Shown here: positions 1 through 4,433 of the stretch, in pieces
How the letters are laid out: the number at the start of each line of letters is the position of its first letter
How positions within the stretch are numbered: position 1 is the stretch's first letter
NCBI GenBank assembly: GCA_958415245.1
Contig: CATYYP010000132.1
Coordinates: 1-5,401 of the forward strand
Direction of reading: 5' to 3'
DNA length: 5,401 nt
Source of the DNA: Schaalia odontolytica
Lineage (GTDB): Bacteria > Actinomycetota > Actinomycetes > Actinomycetales > Actinomycetaceae
Notes under the pieces: generated by a model
Seen by the model: the letters and a program-made list of their open reading frames with translations, nothing else
Database searches by the model: none
What the model was told of the DNA's origin: nothing
Made by a program: the position numbers and the translations under genes

Positions 1-110
1 TGCGTTCGAATGCCCGCGCTTTTGCCTCGGATCTGTCGCTCGAGGCCGATGGATGCAGAGAGGACGAGGGCGAGGAGCATCCAACCGATGCTCATGAGGG
101 ATTGCGTCAT
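1..110 (-). CDS. MgtC/SapB family membrane protein, N-terminal fragment (runs off left edge)
   Basis: The gene reads leftward from an ATG at 110-108 and leaves the window after 36 codons. The peptide starts MTQSLMSIGWMLLALVLSAS and continues IGLERQIRGKSAGIRT. That last stretch is the hallmark of the MgtC/SapB/YhiD family: a first membrane helix ending in an acidic-arginine IGLER motif, then a Gly/Lys-rich loop and GIRT. Family members are small polytopic inner-membrane proteins. Some are virulence factors linked to magnesium limitation or ATP synthase control, but the role of most environmental and commensal members is unknown. The start is well supported: GGAGGTT lies at 120-114, with 5 nt between GGAGG and the ATG. 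The gene is divergent from lysP. Only about one TM segment is visible, so length and C-terminal domain cannot be judged. Family assignment is by recalled motif, not by search. Confidence 0.8.
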   Translation of the reverse strand, partial: MTQSLMSIGWMLLALVLSASIGLERQIRGKSAGIRT

Positions 111-113
111 AGG

Positions 114-120
114 AACCTCC
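114..120 (-). promoter_or_regulatory. Ribosome binding site of the MgtC-like gene
   Basis: On the minus strand GGAGGTT (120 to 114) precedes ATG 110-108, with 5 nt between GGAGG and the start. It is one of the strongest Shine-Dalgarno matches in the window. It is what identifies this truncated frame as a real gene. Confidence 0.75.
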
Positions 121-141
121 TGCGGTGGCGTGGGTGGGTTT

Positions 142-147
142 AGTGTA
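142..147 (-). promoter_or_regulatory. Possible -10 element for the MgtC-like gene
   Basis: The minus strand reads TACACT from 147 to 142 (4 of 6 matches to TATAAT), about 32 nt before the ATG. A start of transcription near 135 would leave a leader of about 25 nt holding the ribosome binding site. The -35 region around 170-165 (GAGCCA) is poor, so this is only a candidate. Confidence 0.3.
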
Positions 148-222
148 ACTGCCCGGAGGGTGTGTGGCTCGTTTGGTGCGGGCGAGACTGTGGCGGGTAA
201 TGGGGTGACAAGAGCGGAAGGA

Positions 223-237
223 GAACCCCGGCCTCGT
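223..237 (+). repeat. Left arm of a 15-nt inverted repeat flanking lysP
   Basis: GAACCCCGGCCTCGT here is the exact reverse complement of ACGAGGCCGGGGTTC at 1836-1850, just after the lysP stop. The 12-nt core CCCCGGCCTCGT also forms the arms of the two palindromic terminators at 3243-3282 and 4327-4372. No partner arm lies close by, so this copy does not form a local hairpin. Confidence 0.6.
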
Positions 238-265
238 TAAAGAATGAGAAAAGAATCTGTAAACG

Positions 266-293
266 TCGACACAAGCGGTTGTGGGACTAAGAT
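266..293 (+). promoter_or_regulatory. Candidate sigma-70-type promoter of lysP
   Basis: TCGACA at 266-271 (5 of 6 to TTGACA) is followed by a 16-nt spacer and TAAGAT at 288-293 (4 of 6 to TATAAT). Transcription would begin near 300, giving a leader of about 28 nt that includes the ribosome binding site before ATG 328. If right, this excludes the longer frame opening at 244. The spacer holds a small dyad, CACAA (270-274) and TTGTG (279-283), that could be an operator. No riboswitch-like structure is apparent. Confidence 0.4.
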
Positions 294-314
294 GGGACTC
301 GACGATCGACAGAT

Positions 315-319
315 GAGGA
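315..319 (+). promoter_or_regulatory. Ribosome binding site deciding the lysP start
   Basis: GAGGA sits 8 nt before ATG 328. The in-frame alternatives at 244, 292 and 313 have no well-placed Shine-Dalgarno sequence; the AAGGAG near 218-223 is about 20 nt from ATG 244, which is too far. Confidence 0.6.
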
Positions 320-327
320 ACCGACTC

Positions 328-1830
328 ATGGCTACCCCCACTCCCGACGACATCGCCAGTGATGTGCGCGAGCGCTCCAACACGGCGCTCAAGCGCGGCC
401 TGGCGTCGCGTCATATGCAGATGATCGCCATCGGCGGCGCGATCGGCACGGGCCTGTTCCTGGCCTCCGGTGCGACGGTCGCGAACGCCGGTCCGGGCGG
501 TGCCCTTCTCGCCTACGCGGCGATTGGCCTGATGGTGCTGCTCCTCATGCAGTCCCTGGGTGAGATGAGCGCGCACCAGCCGGTTGCGGGCTCCTTCCAG
601 ACCTTCGCCACGAAGTTCATCTCCCCGTCCTTCGGCTTCGCGATGGGGTGGAACTACTGGTTTAACTGGGCGGTGACGGTGGCCGCGGACCTTGTGGCAT
701 CGGGCCTCGTTATGGCCTATTGGTTCCCGTCCGTGCCGTCGTGGATATGGGCGGTGGGCTTCCTCGTCATCGTCGTCGGGCTCAACGCGCTCTCCGCGAG
801 AGTTTACGGTGAAGCCGAGTTCTGGTTGGCCGCCATCAAGGTCGTCATTGTTATCGTCTTTGTCCTGTCGGGCGTCTTTATGATCGCCGGCGTGATGGGC
901 GAAAACTCTCCTGGCCTGTCGAATTGGACGATCGGGGACGCGCCCTTCCATAACGGCTTCGTGGGCGTTATCGCGGTCTTCATGATCGCGGGCTTTTCCT
1001 TCCAGGGCACCGAGCTGGTGGGTGTGGCAGCGGGTGAGTCCGAGAATCCGCGCAGGGACGTGCCGCGTTCGATCCGCACGGTGTTCTGGCGCATCATGTT
1101 CTTCTACATCGGCGCGATCGCGGTCATCGGTACGCTGCTGCCGTACACCGACCCGAGCCTGCTGAGCGCGGCCGATGACTCGGCGAACAACATTGCCCAG
1201 TCTCCCTTTACTCTCGTGTTCGCGCGCATGGGTATCGGCGCGGCGGCCGCTGTTATGAACGCGGTTATCCTGACCTCGATCCTGTCTGCGGGTAACTCGG
1301 GCCTCTACGCGGCCTCGCGCATGCTGCACTCGATGGCCCTCAAGCGCCAGGCGCCCGCGATCTTCGCGCGCGTCACCAAGGGCGGCGTTCCCGCCTACGC
1401 GATGGCGGTGACGACGGTGACCGCGGCGCTTGGCTTCCTCACGCAGCTGGTCTTCAACGACGCGTATATCTGGCTGGTGAATATCGTCGGTATTTCCGGA
1501 ATCATCATGTGGCTGGGTATCGCAGTCAGTCATATTCGTTTCCGCCGTGCGTACCTGCTGCAGGGGTATCGCCTCGAGGATCTGCCGTATCGATCGCCGT
1601 TCTTCCCGGCCGGCCCGATCATCGCTTTCGTCATGTGCCTGGTGGTCATGGCGGGACAGAACTATGAAGCGGTGCTTCATGGTCAGGTCTGGGAGGTCGC
1701 GTCCTCCTACATCGGCCTGCCGCTGTTCGGCGTGGTCTGGTGGGGCTACCACGTCGCGCGCAAGGATCGGGTGGTGCCGCTGGCTGAGATGGACGTGGCT
1801 CCCGTGGAGATCGAGCCGGTCACGCACTGA
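328..1830 (+). CDS. lysP: Lysine-specific permease (APC superfamily, AAT family)
   Basis: This 500-residue integral membrane protein of about 12 TM segments belongs to the amino acid transporter family and most resembles LysP, a proton-coupled L-lysine importer of about 490 residues in E. coli. Numbering from ATG 328, visible family motifs are the first-helix substrate-binding loop GGAIGTGLF (36-44), GEMSAHQPVAGSF (78-90), GWNYWFNWAV (107-116), SFQGTELVGVAAGESENP (224-241) and FTLVF near 294-298. SNWTIGDAPF, IPYTDPSLL-like LPYTDPSLL, SAGNSG, DLPYRS, FFP.GPI and GQNYEA also match the E. coli LysP sequence as I recall it. The short soluble N terminus (about 25 residues) and the C-terminal tail are ordinary. 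The start at 328 is chosen from its ribosome binding site; the open frame extends to 244. The gene is divergent from the MgtC-like gene and seems monocistronic. Lysine specificity is inferred from similarity; a broader cationic or aromatic amino acid range is possible. Confidence 0.9.
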   Translation: MATPTPDDIASDVRERSNTALKRGLASRHMQMIAIGGAIGTGLFLASGATVANAGPGGALLAYAAIGLMVLLLMQSLGEMSAHQPVAGSFQTFATKFISPSFGFAMGWNYWFNWAVTVAADLVASGLVMAYWFPSVPSWIWAVGFLVIVVGLNALSARVYGEAEFWLAAIKVVIVIVFVLSGVFMIAGVMGENSPGLSNWTIGDAPFHNGFVGVIAVFMIAGFSFQGTELVGVAAGESENPRRDVPRSIRTVFWRIMFFYIGAIAVIGTLLPYTDPSLLSAADDSANNIAQSPFTLVFARMGIGAAAAVMNAVILTSILSAGNSGLYAASRMLHSMALKRQAPAIFARVTKGGVPAYAMAVTTVTAALGFLTQLVFNDAYIWLVNIVGISGIIMWLGIAVSHIRFRRAYLLQGYRLEDLPYRSPFFPAGPIIAFVMCLVVMAGQNYEAVLHGQVWEVASSYIGLPLFGVVWWGYHVARKDRVVPLAEMDVAPVEIEPVTH

Positions 1831-1835
1831 CATCG

Positions 1836-1850
1836 ACGAGGCCGGGGTTC
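1836..1850 (+). repeat. Right arm of the inverted repeat flanking lysP
   Basis: ACGAGGCCGGGGTTC begins 5 nt after the lysP stop codon and is the exact reverse complement of 223-237 on the other side of the gene. Its last bases also take part in the imperfect hairpin at 1844-1878. Confidence 0.6.
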
Positions 1851-1878
1851 AGTGGGCAGTTAACGCCCGGTGCGCCCC
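1844..1878 (+). terminator. Imperfect hairpin, likely lysP terminator
   Basis: GGGG (1844-1847) pairs with CCCC (1875-1878) and GGGC (1854-1857) with GCCC (1865-1868). Between them lie CA/TG pairs, two wobble pairs and two mismatches, and the loop is AGTTAAC. Only TT follows, so there is no real T-run. Its place 14 nt after the lysP stop makes a terminator the best explanation. Confidence 0.4.
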
Positions 1879-1933
1879 TTGTCACCCCTGGGCTCTGCCC
1901 GGCGTGGCGGTGCGTGAGCGGCGTGGCACTTCA

Positions 1934-1939
1934 TAGGAT
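1934..1939 (+). promoter_or_regulatory. -10 element of a probable leaderless promoter
   Basis: TAGGAT ends 6 nt before ATG 1946, which places the expected transcription start on the A of the start codon. No strong Shine-Dalgarno sequence is present. The same arrangement, ATAGGNTGGNNNCATGA, recurs at 3331-3347 before a second start. No clear -35 element is visible around 1911-1916. Confidence 0.5.
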
Positions 1940-1945
1940 GGGGCC

Positions 1946-2578
1946 ATGATCAACACGCGACGCATTCTTGCCGTGACCTCCCTGTCCGCCCTCGTCCTGG
2001 GCATCGCTGCCTGCTCCCCGAAGAGCCCCCAGTCCGAGTCGGGGTCGACGGCCTCGTCCGCTTCCCCGAGCGCTTCCGCCTCTCAGAGCGATATGCCCGC
2101 CCAGAGCGGCGCTGGCCCTCAGAGTGGCGTGCCCGACGAGGGCAACCAGGCGCCCGAGGTGAACGTTGCCGATAATGACCAGCGTTGCGACCTGACGAAC
2201 CTGCAGCCCTCCATCGACTCCCAGCAGGAGGCTGGCGGCACCACCTACGTGGAAATCGGCTTTATAAATGAGGGGCCCTCGTGCTGGATTGACGGCTTCC
2301 CGCAGATCATCTTCTCCAGCGGCGGCTCTGTCATCTCCACCGCCGTGCGCGACGGTGAGGACCCCGGCAACGTCTACACGATCGCTCAGGGCGGCCACGT
2401 GGGCGTGACCCTGACGGCAGAATCGACGGACGGAGTTGACGGGTGTAACCCCGCCGATTCGGAGCTGGTCGACATCATGCCCGAGGCGGGCATCGGCGTG
2501 ACGAGCCTACAGCTGACCCTGCGCGTGTGCCAGGAGATGCCCTCGGTGTCGGTGGGCCCCTTCGAGCCGCGTTCCTGA
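1946..2578 (+). CDS. Secreted lipoprotein with DUF4232-like domain
   Basis: The 210-residue product starts MINTRRILAV and has a hydrophobic signal segment ending in a lipobox, I20-A21-A22-C23, so it should be lipidated at Cys23 and anchored to the outer face of the membrane. Residues 24-79 form a low-complexity Ser/Ala/Pro/Gly/Gln linker. Residues 80-207 form a folded domain with four cysteines (C81, C113, C167, C195). Its pattern, CDLTNL at the start, a central NEGPSCWIDGFPQIIF, then a Gly-rich turn, a C and a closing IMPEAG region, is typical of DUF4232, common in actinobacterial lipoproteins and of unknown function. The central pattern (N-x-G-x-x-C-x-l-x-G-y-P) is the strongest support. 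It probably has its own leaderless promoter and is closed by a strong terminator, so it is likely transcribed alone. No function can be assigned from the sequence. Confidence 0.85.
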   Translation: MINTRRILAVTSLSALVLGIAACSPKSPQSESGSTASSASPSASASQSDMPAQSGAGPQSGVPDEGNQAPEVNVADNDQRCDLTNLQPSIDSQQEAGGTTYVEIGFINEGPSCWIDGFPQIIFSSGGSVISTAVRDGEDPGNVYTIAQGGHVGVTLTAESTDGVDGCNPADSELVDIMPEAGIGVTSLQLTLRVCQEMPSVSVGPFEPRS

Positions 2579-2604
2579 GGAAGGCGCCGTCACTTCTGTG
2601 AACA

Positions 2605-2650
2605 GGGTGGGTGGCGAGACGGATGACGTCTCGCCGCCCGCCCATATTAT
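2605..2650 (+). terminator. Strong intrinsic terminator after the lipoprotein gene
   Basis: Arms 2605-2621 and 2627-2643 form a 17-bp stem with only two G.T wobbles around the loop GATGA (2622-2626). The inner nine pairs, GGCGAGACG/CGTCTCGCC, are perfect. An A/T-rich stretch, ATATTAT, follows at once. It starts 27 nt after the lipoprotein stop and is the most classical terminator in the window. Confidence 0.8.
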
Positions 2651-2694
2651 TGAGCTCGGTGTTCGTTCCCCCTACGAGGTAATGGTCATTCCTG

Positions 2695-2823
2695 GTGACG
2701 GAATATGAGATTTGGGCGCGTGCTGCTACGCTGAACCAGCTGGAAGAAGTCGCGCATCCGCAGCGCCACACCGAGGTGTCCGCGATCGTGCGCGTGGCTC
2801 CTTCTTCCCCGGTTGACGCGTAA
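2695..2823 (+). CDS. Possible small protein, 42 codons, GTG start, LRV-like
   Basis: An open frame from GTG 2695 to TAA 2821-2823 encodes a 42-residue peptide starting VTEYEIWARAATLNQLEEVA and ending VRVAPSSPVDA. The frame is closed upstream by TAA at 2680-2682. Composition is protein-like, about 69% of third codon positions are G or C, and it fills much of an otherwise empty 290-nt gap. The spacing of Ala, Leu, Val and Pro (AATLNQLEEVA...VSAIVRVAPSSP) loosely recalls one unit of the leucine-rich repeat variant (LRV) helical repeats found in actinobacteria. The start is weak: the only Shine-Dalgarno-like sequence, GAGG at 2676-2679, is 15 nt away. It ends 48 nt before the next gene. It may be a real small protein, the remnant of a longer LRV protein, or chance. 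Confidence 0.4.
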   Translation: MTEYEIWARAATLNQLEEVAHPQRHTEVSAIVRVAPSSPVDA

Positions 2824-2857
2824 CCCGTGCGCGCCGACTGTGCACACTGAGATCCTT

Positions 2858-2863
2858 AAGGAG
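2858..2863 (+). promoter_or_regulatory. Ribosome binding site of the 116-residue protein
   Basis: AAGGAG lies 8 nt before ATG 2872 and 14 nt before the second in-frame ATG at 2878, so it favours 2872 as the start. Confidence 0.7.
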
Positions 2864-2871
2864 ACACTCCC

Positions 2872-3222
2872 ATGGGTATGCGTTCCACGACCCAGGCATT
2901 CCAGTTCGACGTGCCGTTCGAGCAGCTGTTCCAGCTCGCCACCCCGGCCGCGCAGTCCGTTCCGAAGGCGACCGTGACGCTCGCCGACCCCAACCGTCAG
3001 GTTGTCACCTTCGATACCCCGATGGGCATGATGTCCTGGGGCGAGAACATCGTCGTCGGATTTATTCCCTCCGAGGCCGGCACCGTCGTTGAGATCACCT
3101 GCACGACCAAGGGCCTGCCCAACCTCATGCAGGACAGCCGCAACCGCAAGCTGATCGCGCAGTTCGTGACCGCTCTGTCCAACCTCGCGCAGACCACCGC
3201 AGTGGAGGTCGCTCGCTCCTGA
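2872..3222 (+). CDS. Small SRPBCC-like protein of unknown function
   Basis: This 116-residue soluble protein has no signal peptide or membrane segment. It starts MGMRSTTQAFQFDVPFEQLF, continues with alternating beta-strand patterns (KATVTLADP, QVVTFDTPMG, ENIVVGFIPS, TVVEITCTTK) and ends in a long amphipathic helix (about residues 86-108). This order, a first strand, a short helix at F/L-rich residues, a run of strands and a C-terminal helix, fits a compact START/SRPBCC helix-grip fold, which binds small hydrophobic ligands; the protein is shorter than typical members (about 140 residues). I do not recognise a named family, so the fold is inference and the function unknown. Expression should be efficient, given its AAGGAG. 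A TTGACG at 2813-2818 upstream could be a -35 element, but no good -10 matches it. A GC-rich terminator follows. Confidence 0.75.
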   Translation: MGMRSTTQAFQFDVPFEQLFQLATPAAQSVPKATVTLADPNRQVVTFDTPMGMMSWGENIVVGFIPSEAGTVVEITCTTKGLPNLMQDSRNRKLIAQFVTALSNLAQTTAVEVARS

Positions 3223-3240
3223 CGACCCGTGAGCGTCAGG
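3218..3240 (+). other. Small stem-loop overlapping the stop codon
   Basis: CCTGACG (3218-3224) pairs perfectly with CGTCAGG (3234-3240) around a 9-nt loop. The stem includes the TGA stop (3220-3222) of the upstream gene and ends 2 nt before the larger palindrome. It may add to termination or protect the transcript end; a 7-bp stem can also arise by chance. Confidence 0.35.
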
Positions 3241-3242
3241 CT

Positions 3243-3282
3243 CGGCCCCGGCCTCGTCGATTCCTGAACGAGGCCGGGGCCG
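3243..3282 (+). terminator. Palindromic GC-rich terminator, copy 1
   Basis: CGGCCCCGGCCTCGT (3243-3257) and ACGAGGCCGGGGCCG (3268-3282) form a perfect 15-bp stem around a 10-nt loop, followed by GACTTTGC. The short T-run is weak, but the stem starts 20 nt after the stop of the SRPBCC-like gene. The arms are identical to those of the palindrome at 4327-4372, whereas the loops differ. Confidence 0.7.
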
Positions 3283-3331
3283 GACTTTGCGCGCAGTACC
3301 TGCCGATTGCGGTGGGGGAGTGCGTACGCGA

Positions 3332-3337
3332 TAGGCT
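3332..3337 (+). promoter_or_regulatory. -10 element of a probable leaderless promoter before the membrane-protein gene
   Basis: TAGGCT ends 6 nt before ATG 3344. The block ATAGGCTGGATGCATGA matches the lipoprotein start region ATAGGATGGGGCCATGA at 13 of 17 positions. TTGCGG at 3307-3312 could be a poor -35 with a 19-nt spacer. Transcription would then start at the A of ATG 3344, not at the start of the main gene (3385). Confidence 0.45.
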
Positions 3338-3343
3338 GGATGC

Positions 3344-3388
3344 ATGAGTGCCCTCGGGCGCCACGCGAGGAGGATCGGAGACGTATGA
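3344..3388 (+). CDS. Possible 14-codon leaderless leader ORF
   Basis: ATG 3344 opens a frame encoding MSALGRHARRIGDV and ends at TGA 3386-3388. The stop overlaps the start codon of the membrane-protein gene as ATGA (3385-3388). The start is placed just where a leaderless transcript from TAGGCT (3332-3337) would begin. The ribosome binding site of the downstream gene, AGGAGG, lies within it as two Arg codons. This arrangement suggests translational coupling. The peptide has no run of one amino acid, so a classical attenuator is unlikely. An alternative is that the main gene starts in frame at ATG 3340, but that is only 3 nt after the -10 element. Confidence 0.35.
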   Translation: MSALGRHARRIGDV

Positions 3389-4302
3389 ATAAGTTTGCGC
3401 CGCCCACAGGCGACGAGAACGTTGCTCCCGGGCCTGTGCCTGCCGAGCAGGCTGGCAACGAGCAACCGTTTTCCGCGTCGAGCGCTGCGGGGTATCGGGG
3501 TGCCTCCGCGCAAGTGAATCCGACACCTCCGGCTCCCCTGGGGCAACCCAGCCCTCAGATGATGCGACCGAGCTACGGCACTTTCTTCACGATCTACCAT
3601 ACGGATCGGCGCTCGCTGCATCCCTGGCTCGTGTGGGGCATCGGCCTCACGTTGGCGGTTCTCTTCACGTCAATCGGAATCTTCATCAACGACATGCTCT
3701 ATGTCGCCGCTTCGGTAATCGGTGGCATCGTCTGCCTGATCGTGGGAGTGACGGAAGCAGGTTGGTCGCGCAGGCTCGTGAGTGTCGTGTCCACGCCCGA
3801 GGGATCAATTGTCCTGCGTCCTAGCGGTTTTCTCATGTCCATGCGTCTTGTGGGTACGTTGCTTACCACTGCGAGCGGTGTCTGTTTCTTCTTCTCGTTC
3901 TTCCTTGGGCCGTACCACGAGGTCAAGGAACTCACCACGTTCAACCTGTTGGGCGCGTTTGCCCTCGCGGCGTATCTGCTCTGGAAAATCGTTGGGTCAC
4001 AGAGCGGTGAGTGCATCGTCGTCAGCCAGGAATGCGTGGACCTGTGGGGTAAGGGCGGAATTCACTACTCGATCCCGTGGAACGATCAGCCCAAGGTGAT
4101 TGGGCAGCGCAACAACGGTAGGAGCCTGCTGATCAATGCCGGGCAGGATGTCGAATGCCCCATCGTGTTCATGACTCTGCGGCTCCTCCCTTCTCGCGTA
4201 CAAAGCCTGCTTGCCTACTACCAGAAGAAGCCTGAGGCGCTCGACCGTCTCTTCACGTCCGAGGCGTACGACGACGCGATGAAGGCCCTGGACTGGCGCT
4301 AG
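3385..4302 (+). CDS. Four-TM-segment membrane protein, Pro-rich N terminus, PH-like C terminus
   Basis: The 305-residue product starts MNKFAPPTGD. Residues 1-64 are disordered-looking and rich in Pro, Ala, Gly and Gln. Predicted TM segments are at about 81-101, 104-123, 154-174 and 185-204, as two hairpins joined by a charged loop (124-153). Residues 205-305 are soluble: the pattern GECIVVSQECVDLW, HYSIPWNDQPKVIG, SLLINAGQDV and a closing helix with LLAYYQKKPEALDRL resembles bacterial PH-like (bPH) domains, where an IPW-type strand marks the core. I do not recognise a named family; the PH-like reading is inference. The start at 3385 is backed by AGGAGG (3368-3373) and GGAG (3377-3380); the open frame extends further upstream to 3307 without a ribosome binding site. 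Codon choice looks a little less GC-biased than in lysP. The gene ends at a palindrome shared with the convergent dextranase-like gene. Confidence 0.75.
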   Translation: MNKFAPPTGDENVAPGPVPAEQAGNEQPFSASSAAGYRGASAQVNPTPPAPLGQPSPQMMRPSYGTFFTIYHTDRRSLHPWLVWGIGLTLAVLFTSIGIFINDMLYVAASVIGGIVCLIVGVTEAGWSRRLVSVVSTPEGSIVLRPSGFLMSMRLVGTLLTTASGVCFFFSFFLGPYHEVKELTTFNLLGAFALAAYLLWKIVGSQSGECIVVSQECVDLWGKGGIHYSIPWNDQPKVIGQRNNGRSLLINAGQDVECPIVFMTLRLLPSRVQSLLAYYQKKPEALDRLFTSEAYDDAMKALDWR

Positions 4303-4326
4303 GCGCGCGTTGAAGAGCCACGACAT

Positions 4327-4372
4327 GACTCGGCCCCGGCCTCGTTCATAGTGACGAGGCCGGGGCCGAGTC
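4327..4372. terminator. Palindromic bidirectional terminator, copy 2
   Basis: GACTCGGCCCCGGCCTCGT (4327-4345) and ACGAGGCCGGGGCCGAGTC (4354-4372) form a perfect 19-bp stem with an 8-nt loop, TCATAGTG. It lies between two convergent genes, 24 nt after the stop of the membrane protein and 61 nt before the stop of the minus-strand gene, so it can serve both. Neither side has a strong T-run, which is common for actinobacterial terminators. It shares a 17-nt left arm, CTCGGCCCCGGCCTCGT, with copy 1. Confidence 0.7.
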
Positions 4373-4400
4373 TTGCATGCAGCGCGCGGGCACTGCGTCC

Positions 4401-4425
4401 TCCCCGGCTGTGCCCGTGCCGGGGA
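4401..4425 (-). terminator. Second hairpin downstream of the dextranase-like gene
   Basis: TCCCCGGC (4401-4408) pairs perfectly with GCCGGGGA (4418-4425) around a 9-nt loop. On the minus strand it begins 8 nt after the stop of the GH66-like gene. No T-run follows. It is probably part of that gene's transcript end, ahead of the larger palindrome. Confidence 0.4.
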
Positions 4426-4433
4426 AGGGGACG

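Noticed and set aside
10..240. 76-codon plus-strand open frame at the left edge
   Set aside because: It overlaps the MgtC-like start on the other strand, has a Arg/Gly-rich composition without a recognisable fold, and lacks a ribosome binding site.
244..327. N-terminal extension of lysP from ATG 244
   Set aside because: No well-placed ribosome binding site, non-family sequence, and the candidate promoter lies inside it. The start at 328 fits better.
111..327. Lysine riboswitch or T-box upstream of lysP
   Set aside because: No conserved riboswitch or T-box core was recognised, and the likely leader is only about 28 nt.
1931..2398. 155-codon minus-strand open frame antisense to the lipoprotein
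   Set aside because: The plus strand has a lipobox, a recognisable domain and four cysteines; the antisense frame is low-complexity Gly/Ala/Arg.
2645..2650. TATTAT as a -10 element for the small ORF
   Set aside because: It is a good hexamer, but its -35 region would lie inside the terminator stem. It is better explained as the terminator's A/T-rich tail.
2813..2848. TTGACG (2813-2818) and CACACT (2843-2848) as a promoter for the 116-residue protein
   Set aside because: The -35 match is good, but the spacer would be 24 nt and no acceptable -10 is found at 16-19 nt.
2686..3621. 311-codon minus-strand open frame
   Set aside because: It is antisense to three plus-strand ORFs with better start signals, and is very rich in Arg, His and Gly, as expected of a shadow frame in GC-rich DNA.
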